NCBI RefSeq assembly: GCF_007556685.1
Contig: NZ_VJON01000009.1
Coordinates: 1 to 64,000, forward strand
Direction: 5' to 3'
DNA from: Tepidimonas charontis
GTDB taxonomy: Bacteria > Pseudomonadota > Gammaproteobacteria > Burkholderiales > Burkholderiaceae_C
DNA: 64,000 nt
Within the stretch, counting starts at the first letter, position 1. Each line of letters starts with the position of its first letter. Under the pieces are notes generated by a model. The model was not told the origin of the DNA. It did not search any database and saw nothing but the letters and a program-made list of their open reading frames with translations. Below are positions 37,253 through 47,254 of the stretch, piece after piece. The position numbers and the translations under genes were made by a program.

Positions 37253-38299
37253 ATGGGCGAATTCGACCTCATCCGCACCCACTTCTGGCGCGCCGCGGCC
37301 ATACGGCCCGACGGCAGCGGCGTGCTGCTGGGCAACGGCGACGACTGCGCGCTGCTGGCGCCGGCGCCCGGCATGGCGCTGGCGGTATCGAGCGACATGC
37401 TGGTGGCGGGGCGCCACTTTTTGCCCGATGTCGATCCCGAGGCGTTGGGTCACAAGGCGCTGGCGGTCAATCTGAGCGATCTGGCCGCCATGGGGGCGCG
37501 TCCCCTGGGATTTACGCTGGCGCTGGCGCTGCCCCGGCCCGATGCGGATTGGCTGGCGGCGCTGGCGCGCGGCCTGTTTGCCTTGGCCGATGCCCACGGC
37601 TGCACCTTGGTGGGCGGCGACACCACCGCCGGGCCACTCAACCTGTGCCTGACCGTGTTCGGCGAGGTGCCCGCCGCGCAGGCCAGTCGGCGCGACGGTG
37701 CGCGCATCGGCGACGACCTGTGGGTCAGCGGCACACTGGGTGACGCCAGCCTCGGTCTGGCGCTGGCGCGGGGGCAATGCCACGCAGCTGCCTGGCCCGA
37801 TCCTGCCCATGCGGCCTACCTGCGCCAACGCCTGGAGCGCCCCACCCCACGGGTAGCGCTGGGCCTAGCGCTGCGCGGGCTCGTCCACGCCGCCATCGAC
37901 GTCAGCGACGGCCTGCTGGCCGATCTGGGCCACATCCTGGCTGCCTCCGGGGTGGCCGCCGAGCTGCAGGTGCCCGCGCTGCTGGCGGGCGCCCTGCACC
38001 CGGCGCTGCGTGCGCTGCCGCTGGCGCCGGCGCTGTCGGCGGCGCTGGCGGGCGGCGACGACTACGAACTGGTGTTCACAGCGGCACCTTCGCAGCGCAG
38101 CGCCATCGAACGAGCGGCGCAACGCGTCGGCGCGCGGGTGACGCGGGTGGGCCGCATCGTGCCGGGCGCCCCAGCCGCCCACGCGCTGGCCGACGGTGCG
38201 CAGCGCGTGCGCTTGGTCGATGCCGACGGCGCCCCTTACCCACTGCCGCCCGGTGTGCGGCTGGACGGCTTCGACCATTTCGCTACCATCGCCCCATGA
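37253..38299 (+). CDS. thiL: Thiamine-monophosphate kinase
   Basis: A 348-residue enzyme that phosphorylates thiamine monophosphate to the diphosphate cofactor. Family marks are MGEFDLIRTHF at the start, LLGNGDDCALLAPAPGM (metal and ATP binding), LAVNLSDLAAMGARPLGFTL, TLVGGDTTAGPLNLCLTVFG and the C-terminal AGGDDYELVFTAAP. The length is slightly above average. Its stop overlaps the nudix start (ATGA), the first of two such couplings in a thiL-nudix-pgpA operon. Confidence 0.96.
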   Translation: MGEFDLIRTHFWRAAAIRPDGSGVLLGNGDDCALLAPAPGMALAVSSDMLVAGRHFLPDVDPEALGHKALAVNLSDLAAMGARPLGFTLALALPRPDADWLAALARGLFALADAHGCTLVGGDTTAGPLNLCLTVFGEVPAAQASRRDGARIGDDLWVSGTLGDASLGLALARGQCHAAAWPDPAHAAYLRQRLERPTPRVALGLALRGLVHAAIDVSDGLLADLGHILAASGVAAELQVPALLAGALHPALRALPLAPALSAALAGGDDYELVFTAAPSQRSAIERAAQRVGARVTRVGRIVPGAPAAHALADGAQRVRLVDADGAPYPLPPGVRLDGFDHFATIAP

Positions 38300-39168
38300 A
38301 CGACCGCACGTCCGACCCGACCGCCGAAGAATGCCCACGTGCGGCGGCCTCGGTGGTTCTGCTGCGCGACGGCCCGCAGGGGCTGGAAGTGCTGCTGCAG
38401 CGGCGCCATGCGCAATCGCGCGTACTGGGCGGGCTATATGTGTTTCCGGGCGGCAAGGTCGATGACGACGACGCCGATCCGGCCTGGGCGCCGCTGCTCG
38501 ACACCCCAGCGGCGGCGCTGACGGTACCGTTGGCCGAGCCGGCCCTCAGTCCGGCCCAGGCCCAGGCCCTCTACGTGGCGGCGGCGCGCGAGCTGTGGGA
38601 AGAGGCTGGCGTGGCGCTGGTCGATGCGCCCGAGCGCTTCAGCGGTGTGGCGCGCGACGCTGCGGCGCTCGGGTGGCGGCAGATGCTGGTCGCCGCAGGC
38701 GTGCGTTTGCGCACCCAAGCCCTGCGCCCCTGGTCACGCTGGATCACGCCGCGTCGCCCGCCAGTGGGCACGCCGCGCTTCGATACACGCTTCTTTCTGG
38801 CCCGCTTGCCCGCGGGCGGGCACGCCAGCCACGACGCGCGCGAGATGACCGACACCCTGTGGCTGACGCCGCGCCAGGCGCTGCAGCGCTACTGGGCGCG
38901 CGAGATCGAGCTGATTCCACCGCAACTGATGGGGTTGGCTGAGCTGGCGCGTCATGCCGATGTCGCCAGCGCGTGGGCCGCGGCGGCCCACCGCACGCCG
39001 CCCTGCATCCTGCCCGAGACGTTCGACGACGGCGGCGAGCGCGCCATCTGCTACCCCGGTGATGCACGCCACCCGGTGCGCGAGCGCGCCTTGCCCGGGC
39101 CAACGCGCCTGCGCTGGGTGGGAGGGCGCTTCGAGCCCTACGACGGTTTTGAAGGATGGTTTCGATGA
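38296..39168 (+). CDS. NUDIX hydrolase with an interrupted Nudix box
   Basis: A 290-residue NUDIX-family protein. The fold start AAASVVLLRDGPQGLEVLLQ and YVFPGGKVDDDDADPAWA are followed, after ~40 inserted residues, by ALYVAAARELWEEAGVAL, the REUxEExGU part of the Nudix box. The same insertion occurs in RNU/NUDT19-like relatives, so catalysis is probably retained. The substrate is unknown (a nucleoside diphosphate or CoA derivative in relatives). ATGA overlaps join it to thiL upstream and pgpA downstream, so the three are co-translated. Confidence 0.88.
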   Translation: MNDRTSDPTAEECPRAAASVVLLRDGPQGLEVLLQRRHAQSRVLGGLYVFPGGKVDDDDADPAWAPLLDTPAAALTVPLAEPALSPAQAQALYVAAARELWEEAGVALVDAPERFSGVARDAAALGWRQMLVAAGVRLRTQALRPWSRWITPRRPPVGTPRFDTRFFLARLPAGGHASHDAREMTDTLWLTPRQALQRYWAREIELIPPQLMGLAELARHADVASAWAAAAHRTPPCILPETFDDGGERAICYPGDARHPVRERALPGPTRLRWVGGRFEPYDGFEGWFR

Positions 39169-39725
39169 ACGACCCCACGCCCGAGCGCACTTCCCGCCCC
39201 GAGCTGGCCCTGCCGTGGCCGGTGCCCTCGGCGCGCTTCATGTGCGCGCGCCTGTCGCACCTCATCGCGTTGTTTTTCGGTGCCGGGCTGGCACGCGTGG
39301 CCCCGGGCACCGTCGGCACCCTGTGGGCGTGGGCGGCCTTCGTGCTCATCGATGCAATGGCCGCCCCGGGCGACCTCGGCTGGGCGACCATCATCGCATG
39401 CGCTTTGCTGCTGGGCTGGTGGGCCAGCACCGCCACCGCGCGCCGCACCGGCATCGCCGACCCCGGCTTCGTCGTCATCGACGAGGTGGTGGCCTTTTGG
39501 TTGGTGCTGTGGATGGCCGCTCCCGCCAGTCTGTGGGGACAGACGGTGTGCTTTGCCCTGTTTCGCTTCTTTGATGCCGCCAAGCCGGGCCCCGTGGCGT
39601 GGGCCGACCACGTCTTCAAAGGAACGGGCTGGCGCGGCGGCTGGGGTGTGATGTTCGACGACCTGGTGGCGGCGTTCTGTACGCTGCTGGTGATCGCACT
39701 GTGGCGCTTCGTCTTCGGTGGGTGA
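39165..39725 (+). CDS. pgpA: Phosphatidylglycerophosphatase A
   Basis: A 186-residue membrane phosphatase that converts phosphatidylglycerophosphate to phosphatidylglycerol. It shows the PgpA pattern: FFGAGLARVAPGTVGTLWAW, DPGFVVIDEVVAFWLVLW and FALFRFFDAAKPGPVAWADH, with short hydrophobic helices and a final DDLVAAFCTLLVIALWRFVF. The start at 39165 overlaps the nudix stop (ATGA); an in-frame start 9 bp upstream is less likely. It is last in the thiL operon; thiL next to pgpA is a common arrangement in proteobacteria. Confidence 0.95.
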   Translation: MNDPTPERTSRPELALPWPVPSARFMCARLSHLIALFFGAGLARVAPGTVGTLWAWAAFVLIDAMAAPGDLGWATIIACALLLGWWASTATARRTGIADPGFVVIDEVVAFWLVLWMAAPASLWGQTVCFALFRFFDAAKPGPVAWADHVFKGTGWRGGWGVMFDDLVAAFCTLLVIALWRFVFGG

Positions 39726-39948
39726 GCGGCCATGACCATCGCGCCGCGTGACCCCCCTGTTCTGGCCTGCCACGGTATCGGCGCAGGTCCGGTTCAAGGT
39801 AAGCCGTGCCCCGGGGTGGTGCGCTCATGTTGGTCCGGGCGCTTGCAAACGCGACGTCCACGGCAAGCCTGGGTATTTCTACAGACCCCGCTCGGGCCGA
39901 TGGACAGTTATTGATGCGAGATGCTGTTGATGCGGAATAAACGAACCT
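39726..39948. other. 223-bp spacer between pgpA and cinA, no gene recognised
   Basis: A short open stretch (GTG at 39748, ~60 codons, rich in Arg, Cys and Gly) has no similarity I can name. I see no convincing promoter, hairpin or RNA gene. It may be decayed sequence. Confidence 0.3.
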
Positions 39949-40494
39949 ATGGCTTGTGACGACTCCCCAGGTACCGCACCGCTGCTGTGGGTGCCGGCGG
40001 CGGTGTGGCCGCTGTTGGGTGATCTGGCCACGGCGTTGCGGGCGCGCGGCTGGCACTTGGTCACCGCCGAGAGCTGCACCGGGGGCCTGGTGGCGGCGTG
40101 CTGCACGGCCTTGGCGGGATCGAGCGACTGGTTCGAGCGCGGCTTTGTCACCTACTCCAACGCCGCCAAGGTGGCCCAACTGGGGGTGGACGCCGCGCTG
40201 CTCGCCACCCACGGGGCGGTCAGCGAGCCGGTGGCACGCGCCATGGCCCATGGTGCCGCGCTGGCCACCCAAACGCAGGTGGCGTTGGCCATCACCGGCA
40301 TTGCCGGGCCCACGGGCGGCAGTGCAGCCAAGCCGGTGGGCGCGGTCTGGTTTGGCTGGTGCGTGGATGGGCGGGTCGATGCCGAGGGGATGCGCTTCGA
40401 CGGCGACCGCGCCGCGGTGCGCGCGGCGGCGGTCGAGTATGCGCTGGCGGGTTTGGTTAGGCGGGTTCGCGTGTCCGACGCTGGGGGCAGATGA
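39949..40494 (+). CDS. pncC: CinA-family nicotinamide-nucleotide amidohydrolase
   Basis: A 181-residue stand-alone CinA C-terminal domain that deamidates nicotinamide mononucleotide in pyridine-nucleotide salvage. The motif LVTAESCTGGLVAACCTALAG is near residue 38, followed by RGFVTYSNAAKVAQLGV, GAVSEPVARAMAHGA and LAITGIAGPTGGSAAKPVGA, all family blocks. The N-terminal MoaB-like domain of full CinA is absent, as in E. coli PncC. It converges on the SEC-C protein gene with an 80-bp gap. Confidence 0.93.
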   Translation: MACDDSPGTAPLLWVPAAVWPLLGDLATALRARGWHLVTAESCTGGLVAACCTALAGSSDWFERGFVTYSNAAKVAQLGVDAALLATHGAVSEPVARAMAHGAALATQTQVALAITGIAGPTGGSAAKPVGAVWFGWCVDGRVDAEGMRFDGDRAAVRAAAVEYALAGLVRRVRVSDAGGR

Positions 40495-40574
40495 GACCCA
40501 CGTTTGACCGAATGGTGGTTCGTGGCATCAAGCGCGTGAGGGTACCGATGCCGGCAGCGGGTTGAAACGGCAGC

Positions 40575-41423
<849 letters not shown>

Positions 41424-41552
41424 CACCGCAGTGTAGCAAGAGGGCCACGCCGGCCGTTGACCGGTCGTCGGTGTCGTGGGGGCTGGGCCTGCCGTTGCGG
41501 GGGCCCAAATGCCGGAGGGGCATGCGGATCGGCCGTTGGCCGCGCAGCGGGC

Positions 41553-42692
41553 TTACACCACCAGGTCGATTTGCTGCATCAAGCGTGCGTTGCCGTCTTC
41601 CGTCAGGTACATGCCGCTGCTGCGCAGCCGGCCCGCCTCGCCCAGAGCGAACGGCGTCGCCACACGCCCCAGGTGCAAGGCACCGACCCCGGCGTCGCCC
41701 AGGGGTTGCAGGCGCTCGGTGCCGGCACCGTCGCGCGTCCACACCAGCAAGCGCGCAAAGCCTGCATCGGCCGCGTCGATCCATCCGTTGCCGTCGTCGT
41801 CCAGGGCGGACAACTCGGCGAATCCGTCGCCAGTGAGCGCACCAAAAAGCTCGCGTCCGTCGTCGATTCGCCCATTGCCGTTGCGGTCCAGGGCCAGAAA
41901 ACCGCTGCCGGTGGCGACGAAAGGAATGCTCTCCAGCGTGCCGTCGGCATCCAGATCGAATGCGAATCGGAGGTCGGAGAGGGCGGGCAGACCGGCATCG
42001 AGCGCCAGTACCAAGGGATCTTTGAGACGCTGCACCGCATCGCCGGCGCGCACCGACAGCGCGCGCACGTCGACGGTGGTGCTGTGCAGGGCGAAATCGA
42101 GTGCGAAGTCGATCTGGCGGCCGTCTGCCAGCGCCACGTGCCCGCTGGCCTGAAACGTCAGGTGCTGTTCGGCGACGTGAATCTCGACGCGGTCGTAGAT
42201 CAATCCCCACCCCACCGAGCCGACCGAGTCGGGTGATGTCGCCGCGGCGGCCGCATCGACCGCCACGTCGAGCGAGGCCGAGGTGTGCAGCGCCTCGGCC
42301 CGGAAGACGCGAACTCTGAGGCCGGTGAGCGCTTCGATCATGCGCGCCAGCGTGCGCAAGCTGGGGTCGAGCGTGGGGTCATCGCCCGCGTTGCGGGTGG
42401 CGGCGGTACCGTCCGTGGTGCGGTCGCGTCGGTTGGTCGCGAGCGTTTCGCCGTGCGTGGCGGCGGGTTGCCCGCGCATCGGCGCTGCTGCAATGGCGGC
42501 GCGCTGGTCCTGGCGGGACGTGCCCTTGGGTCCGTGCGCCATCGGCAGCGGCTGCGGGGTCGCTGGCCGCTGGACGCGCGGTTCGGCACCGGCGCCGCTA
42601 CCCGACCACGCCTGCAAGCGCTCTTGCACGGTGGTGTGGCGCTGGGCCTGCGCATGCGCGTGCCAGACCAAGTGGCTGTCGGTGATGTGCAT
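41553..42692 (-). CDS. EF-hand-like calcium-binding protein
   Basis: A 379-residue protein without a signal peptide that I can see. The N-terminal third is low-complexity and polar (HAHAQAQRHTTVQERL and similar). The central beta-rich part precedes three calcium-loop-like motifs: FDLDADGTLE (around residue 268), LDRNGNGRIDDGRELFG and LDDDGNGWIDAADAGF, the D-x-[DN]-x-[DG] pattern of EF-hand or dockerin loops. Similar proteins are annotated as VCBS/EF-hand proteins of unknown role, sometimes secreted by type I systems. It is divergent from the Lon-like protease gene with a 68-bp gap. Confidence 0.6.
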   Translation of the reverse strand: MHITDSHLVWHAHAQAQRHTTVQERLQAWSGSGAGAEPRVQRPATPQPLPMAHGPKGTSRQDQRAAIAAAPMRGQPAATHGETLATNRRDRTTDGTAATRNAGDDPTLDPSLRTLARMIEALTGLRVRVFRAEALHTSASLDVAVDAAAAATSPDSVGSVGWGLIYDRVEIHVAEQHLTFQASGHVALADGRQIDFALDFALHSTTVDVRALSVRAGDAVQRLKDPLVLALDAGLPALSDLRFAFDLDADGTLESIPFVATGSGFLALDRNGNGRIDDGRELFGALTGDGFAELSALDDDGNGWIDAADAGFARLLVWTRDGAGTERLQPLGDAGVGALHLGRVATPFALGEAGRLRSSGMYLTEDGNARLMQQIDLVV

Positions 42693-42760
42693 GTCCAGAA
42701 TATCGGTGGCGCCGCGCTCGCGTGCAGGCAGGCCCGACGAATGGCGCTAGACTGGCCCCC

Positions 42761-45256
42761 ATGTCCAATGATGTGCCTATTCCCTCCGTCGCCGCGCGGA
42801 TCGTTGCCTTGCCTGCGCAGGCGTTGCGCTTGCGGGTCGATCCGTCGTCCTTGGGCTTTGCGAGCACCGATGAGCTGGCGCACGAGCCGCTGCCTTGGAT
42901 CGGGCAGGCACGCGCGCAGACGGCGGCGCGTTTCGGTCTGACGCTGGATCAGCCCCATACGCACCTGTTCGTGTTGGGGGCGGTGGGCACGGGGCGCTCT
43001 ACCCTGCTGGCGCAGGAGATGCGCGCGGTGGCGGCGCAGCGCCCGGTGCCGCCCGATTTGTGCTATTTGCACAATTTTTCGACGCCCGAGCGTCCGCGCG
43101 CGTTGCGTCTGCCGGCGGGACAAGGACGCCAGCTGCGCCAGCGCATGGCCGAGTTCTGCCAGCTGCTGCAGGTGGAAATTCCCAAGCGCTTGAGTGAGCC
43201 CTCGTTCAAGGCGGCGCTGTCGGCGCTGGAAAAAACCTACAGTGACCGCGAGACCGAGGCGTTTGCCGCGCTGTCGGCCTTCGCGCGGCAGCGCCATTTC
43301 GCGCTGCGGCGTGAAAGCGGGCAGCTGATCTTCACCTTGCTGGACGACCGGGGCGAGCCGCTCACCGCCGAGGCGCTGGCAGCGCTCGACGCTGAGCGCC
43401 GCGCCGCCTACGACGAAGGCGAACGTGAGCTGCGCGCCGAAATCTTGCGTTTTTTGGAGGTCACCGCCGGGCTGGAGCGCGCCCTGCGCGAGGGCGTGGG
43501 GGCGCTGCGCCAGCAGGCGGTGCGCCCACTGCTGGACCGCGAGCTCGACGCCATCCGGCAAGGCCTGCGCAAACAGATCAAAGACACGCGCAAGCTTGGC
43601 CAGTGGCTCGACGCCGTCGAGCGCGACGTGCTGCAATATCTGGAGCTGTTCGAGCCCGCAGATGAGGACGATGACGCCGAGCGACGCGATGCACTGGAGC
43701 GGCGGCTACAGCGTTATCGCGTCAACCTGGTGGTGGACAACGCCGACCAACAGGGGGCGCCGGTCATCATCGAGGACAACCCGCTGTACCGGCCGCTGTT
43801 TGGCAGCATCGAATATCAAACCGACAACGACGTGCTGGTGACGGATTTTTCGCGCATCCGCGCCGGCAGCCTGCTGCGTGCCCATGGCGGCTTCCTGATG
43901 CTGCACCTGCGCGACCTGCTGGCCGACGAACTGGTGTGGGAGAAGCTGCGCCGCTTCCTGCGCAGCGGTCGGCTGCAGATCGAGGAGCCGGGCACGATGT
44001 TTTCGGCGCTGGCCACCACCTCGCTGGAGCCGGAAGCGGTGGACGTGGACGTCAAGATCGTCCTCATCGGCTCCGACGAGCAGTTCTATGCGCTGCAGGA
44101 GGCCGATCCGGAGTTCGCGCGCCACTTCCGCATAAAGGTAGACTTTGCCGAGACGTTCGTCGCCACCGACGAGACGCGGCGCGCCACCGGCGTTTTCGTT
44201 GCCCACACCGCGCGCCGGCTGGGGCTGCCGCCGTTCAGTGCCGACGCCGTGGCGCGCCTGATCGAGGACAGCCACCGCGAGGCCGAAGACCAGCGCCGCC
44301 AAAGCGCCGCCTTCGGCCGCACCGAGGCGCTGGTGGTGGAGGCCGCCACCGTGGCGCAAGCGCGCGCGGCACGCCGCGTCGAGCGCGGCGATGTCGAGGC
44401 GGCGATTGCCGCGCGCAACCGCCGCCACGACTACCCTGACGAGCGTCTGCGCGAGGCGATCGCCGACGGCGACCGCGTGGTGCACGTCCATGGCGCACGG
44501 GTGGGGCAGCTCAACGGCTTGGCGGTCGTCGATTTGGGCGACTATCGGTTTGGCGCACCGATTCGGGTGGCGGCGCGCACCTTACCGGGGCAGGAGGGCT
44601 TGCTCAACATCGAGCGCGAAGTCGAGCTCTCGGGGCCCATCCACGACAAGGCCGTTTTGGTCCTGCACAGCTATCTGTCGGCCTTGTTTGCACCGCTGGC
44701 GCCGCTGGCCTTGACGGCCTCCATCATGTTCGAGCAGGAGTACAGCGGCATCGAGGGCGACTCGGCCTCCTGTGCCGAGTTCTATGCGCTGCTGTCGGCG
44801 CTGGCGGGTGTGCCGCTGCGCCAGGGGATTGCCGTCACCGGGGCCATCAACCCGTTTGGCGAGGTGTTGCCCATCGGGGGTGTCAACGAGAAGATCGAGG
44901 GGTTTTACCGTGTCTGTGCACAGGCGGGCCTGGACGGCACCCAAGGCGTGCTGATTCCGGCGCGCAACCGCCGCCACCTGATGTTGGCCGACGACGTCTG
45001 CGAAGCGGTGGCCGCAGGCTGCTTTCACGTCTGGGCGGTCGATCACGTGGCCGACGGCATGACCTTGCTGACTGGGGTACCGTTTGGCGCTGCCGACCCC
45101 ACCGCGCTGGGCGCTTTGGCGGCGGCCGACCACGCAGACGGCGCGTCGCCCGAATTTCACCCCGACTCAGTCTTGGGGCGCGCCGCCGCCACTTTGGTGG
45201 CGTATCGCCGTGCCTGTCTGCGCGCCGGCAATCCGCGCGCCTGGCGGCGGCGCTAG
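42761..45256 (+). CDS. Lon-like ATP-dependent protease (AAA_32 type)
   Basis: An 831-residue protease of the Lon S16 family without the classical LAN domain. The AAA part has a degenerate Walker A, FVLGAVGTGRSTLLAQ (about residues 70-84), with Arg where Lys is usual, a long coiled-coil insertion (~165-300), then IIEDNPLYRPLFGSIEY, AHGGFLMLHLRDLLAD and VKIVLIGSDEQFY. The C-terminal protease domain carries the Ser-Lys dyad in GIEGDSASCAEFYALL (~670) and PIGGVNEKIEGFYRV (~709). ATG 42761 (MSNDVPIPSVAAR) is the likely start; one 39 bp upstream is possible. This subfamily probably degrades unfolded proteins. Confidence 0.93.
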   Translation: MSNDVPIPSVAARIVALPAQALRLRVDPSSLGFASTDELAHEPLPWIGQARAQTAARFGLTLDQPHTHLFVLGAVGTGRSTLLAQEMRAVAAQRPVPPDLCYLHNFSTPERPRALRLPAGQGRQLRQRMAEFCQLLQVEIPKRLSEPSFKAALSALEKTYSDRETEAFAALSAFARQRHFALRRESGQLIFTLLDDRGEPLTAEALAALDAERRAAYDEGERELRAEILRFLEVTAGLERALREGVGALRQQAVRPLLDRELDAIRQGLRKQIKDTRKLGQWLDAVERDVLQYLELFEPADEDDDAERRDALERRLQRYRVNLVVDNADQQGAPVIIEDNPLYRPLFGSIEYQTDNDVLVTDFSRIRAGSLLRAHGGFLMLHLRDLLADELVWEKLRRFLRSGRLQIEEPGTMFSALATTSLEPEAVDVDVKIVLIGSDEQFYALQEADPEFARHFRIKVDFAETFVATDETRRATGVFVAHTARRLGLPPFSADAVARLIEDSHREAEDQRRQSAAFGRTEALVVEAATVAQARAARRVERGDVEAAIAARNRRHDYPDERLREAIADGDRVVHVHGARVGQLNGLAVVDLGDYRFGAPIRVAARTLPGQEGLLNIEREVELSGPIHDKAVLVLHSYLSALFAPLAPLALTASIMFEQEYSGIEGDSASCAEFYALLSALAGVPLRQGIAVTGAINPFGEVLPIGGVNEKIEGFYRVCAQAGLDGTQGVLIPARNRRHLMLADDVCEAVAAGCFHVWAVDHVADGMTLLTGVPFGAADPTALGALAAADHADGASPEFHPDSVLGRAAATLVAYRRACLRAGNPRAWRRR

Positions 45257-45269
45257 ATCGGCGCGCCGT

Positions 45270-45385
45270 TTACCCCCGCATCAAGGCCTCGATGGCGTCG
45301 GGCTCCACTGGCACGTCGTGGGTGATCAGTTCGCAGCCGGCGGCAGTGACCACGGCATCGTCTTCGATGCGGATGCCGAGATTCC
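45270..45385 (-). pseudogene. Diverged fragment of the 3' end of pepP
   Basis: Bases 45272-45385 match 47257-47370 (the last ~38 codons of pepP) at about 105 of 114 positions. On the minus strand it reads LGIRIEDDAVVTAAGCELIT then HDVPVEPDAIEALMRG and a TAA stop (45270-45272). Amino-acid changes against pepP are conservative (Ile/Val, Thr/Ala, Asp/Glu, Arg/His), as expected of a related but separate pepP allele. The 5' part is missing; the esterase gene begins 13 bp further on. It marks a recombination scar. Confidence 0.85.
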
Positions 45386-45397
45386 CTCACAGCGCCA

Positions 45398-46525
45398 TCA
45401 CAACCAGCCGCGCGCCGTCAACGTCTCTTTGACCAGTTGGCCCATCAGCTCATTGGTACGCGGCGTGCCGTGGAAATTGTCGGAAAACACATACGTATTC
45501 CACCAACCGGCACCGGCCGGGGCCGCAGCGCTGAGCGCCGCTTCGGTGCAGGTTTGGATGCTGTATGTCGGCAGGCCCTGATCGTCCGTGCCGGTGGCGG
45601 GGCAGGCGGGGGTCGTGGTGTTGACGAGCCCAAATGTGGCCGGGGTGCTCAGCCACTGATTGAAAGCACCGAAGAAATCCACCACCGCCACTCGCGACTC
45701 GGCGCTGAAACGCTGGGCCAAGCGCGCGTTGAAGGCGATCACCCAAGCGCGCGCCACGGCGGCGATTTGGTCGGCCACCGCTGCCCCGGCTGCACCACCG
45801 CCGCTGGCTTGGGCCACGGCAGCCAGTACGGCTTGAAAGCGCGGCGTGCGGGTGACATCGGGCGCGTTGACCACCACCACCCGCTTGGCCCCCTTGGCCA
45901 GGGCGTGCGTTTGCAGTGTGTCGGCCAGCTGGTCAGCCAATGCAGTCATGTAGAGGCCGCCGGCCTGAGCGAGTCCTTCGTTTCCACCCGCTGCGGCCTG
46001 GGCGATTTGCGCCGGCGTGAGCAATTCGCCCAGCAGCGCCACATACGCCACGCCGCCATCGCTGGAGGCGCGCAAATACGCTCCGATCAGATCGGCGGCG
46101 TCATTGCCGCCCCCATCCACGAGCAGCACGTCGCGCTCGTTGTACGGCGTTGCCCCCAAGTCCCGCAGCTGCTGTAACACCGAAAACGGCGTCGAGTCGC
46201 CGGCACTGCCGATCACGTTGATGCGCGCACCGCCGACGGCGTAGTTGGTGCAATGGGCGGCAGCGGGGTTGGCGGCGACCGTGTTGGGGCCCGTGGCCGT
46301 GTAGCGCGGGCACAACGGATCGACGTCGGCCGCGTCGGCCACATGGTCCACCCAAATGCGGGTCTGCACCAAGCTGCTGGCCTGTACGGTGAACTTGAAG
46401 CCAAAGGTTCCCCCATCCGACAGGCTGTCGCCCACGACCTTCACGGAGGTCACGTCAGAGCCGCCGCCGCAAGCGGTCAACACCGCGGCCAGGGCAAGGG
46501 TGGTCACTCGAAATGTCCAGCGCAT
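45398..46525 (-). CDS. GDSL/SGNH-family lipoprotein esterase
   Basis: A 375-residue predicted lipoprotein: MRWTFRVTTLALAAVLTACGGG has a lipobox (LTAC). The SGNH hydrolase blocks are visible: VVGDSLSDGGTFGF (nucleophile Ser), NYAVGGARINVIG, LLVDGGGNDAADLIG (block III Asn) and YVFSDNFHGTPRTNELMG (block V Asp-His). It is likely a cell-surface or periplasmic esterase or phospholipase. ATG 46525 is chosen for the lipoprotein signal. A perfect dyad lies 17 bp upstream. Its stop abuts the pepP fragment, and the gene may have arrived with the recombination recorded there. Confidence 0.88.
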   Translation of the reverse strand: MRWTFRVTTLALAAVLTACGGGSDVTSVKVVGDSLSDGGTFGFKFTVQASSLVQTRIWVDHVADAADVDPLCPRYTATGPNTVAANPAAAHCTNYAVGGARINVIGSAGDSTPFSVLQQLRDLGATPYNERDVLLVDGGGNDAADLIGAYLRASSDGGVAYVALLGELLTPAQIAQAAAGGNEGLAQAGGLYMTALADQLADTLQTHALAKGAKRVVVVNAPDVTRTPRFQAVLAAVAQASGGGAAGAAVADQIAAVARAWVIAFNARLAQRFSAESRVAVVDFFGAFNQWLSTPATFGLVNTTTPACPATGTDDQGLPTYSIQTCTEAALSAAAPAGAGWWNTYVFSDNFHGTPRTNELMGQLVKETLTARGWL

Positions 46526-46541
46526 GCGCGTCTCCCGTAAG

Positions 46542-46557
46542 TCGAACGACCGTTCGA
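46542..46557. promoter_or_regulatory. Perfect 7-2-7 dyad upstream of the esterase gene
   Basis: TCGAACG-AC-CGTTCGA lies 17-32 bp upstream of the esterase start, a form typical of TetR-family operators. No regulator gene is adjacent, so the binding protein is unknown. Confidence 0.45.
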
Positions 46558-46642
46558 TGATAGAGGCGGTGCGGGCGCGGCGCCTATACGGAATTTCCCC
46601 CGATCGGTGTCGGTGTGGCGACACGCTGTCGAGCCGGCGCCG

Positions 46643-47248
46643 TCAGCGTATGTGCTTGTAGCGCTTGGCGTGCAAAGCCTGCGCGATGCTCAGGGCGCGC
46701 GGGCCCGGCAGCAAGCTGCCCGTCTGACCCGCCTGCAGTGCCCCCACCTGCACCACGGCCAGGTAAAAACCGCAGCGCTGGGATTGCACCATGTCCCGGC
46801 CGGCCTGTGCGTAGCCCATCACCGCGGCGAACTTGAAGCAAGGCTGGCGCGGCTCGGTCACACGCAGCACGGCATCGCCCAGGTGCAGCTCGTCACCCAC
46901 GTACACGTCGGCCTCGGTCAGCGGTGCGTCCAATCCGCGCAGGCCCAGGTTTTCGCCGACGAAACCCGGCGGCAATGCCTCATCCAGCAGATCGACCGCT
47001 CGTTGACGCCGTTGCGCCTGCCACCAGGCGTGGTGCTGCACCGGCCACGCGTACACGGCCTTATCCAGGCCGCCGTGCACAGTGGGGTCGGCCTGTTCGT
47101 CATCGGCCAGCCCCAGCGGACCCAGTGGCACCGCGTCCATACGTGGGCGTTTCCCGATGGCGCTGGCGAAACGCCGGCCGTTCACCACCAGCGGCGCCAC
47201 GCTGCCGGTGCACAGGTATTCGAGCGCGACGCGCACCGCGGCGGCCAT
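46643..47248 (-). CDS. MOSC-domain protein
   Basis: A 201-residue stand-alone MOSC protein, similar in form to YiiM. DPTVHGGLDKAVYAWPVQHH is the family's central block, GFVGENLGLRGLDAPLTEAD carries the GEN motif, and PRQPCFKFAAVMGY contains the conserved cysteine of MOSC domains, which handle molybdenum cofactor sulfur or metal-sulfur transfer (YiiM-type members detoxify hydroxylated bases). It starts 6 bp downstream of the pepP stop, likely in the murU-pepP-MOSC transcription unit. Confidence 0.88.
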   Translation of the reverse strand: MAAAVRVALEYLCTGSVAPLVVNGRRFASAIGKRPRMDAVPLGPLGLADDEQADPTVHGGLDKAVYAWPVQHHAWWQAQRRQRAVDLLDEALPPGFVGENLGLRGLDAPLTEADVYVGDELHLGDAVLRVTEPRQPCFKFAAVMGYAQAGRDMVQSQRCGFYLAVVQVGALQAGQTGSLLPGPRALSIAQALHAKRYKHIR

Positions 47249-47254
47249 GGTCTC

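Noticed and set aside
39748-39930. Short Arg/Cys-rich open stretch between pgpA and cinA
   Set aside because: No ribosome-binding site, no recognisable family and a non-ATG start; not enough to call a gene.
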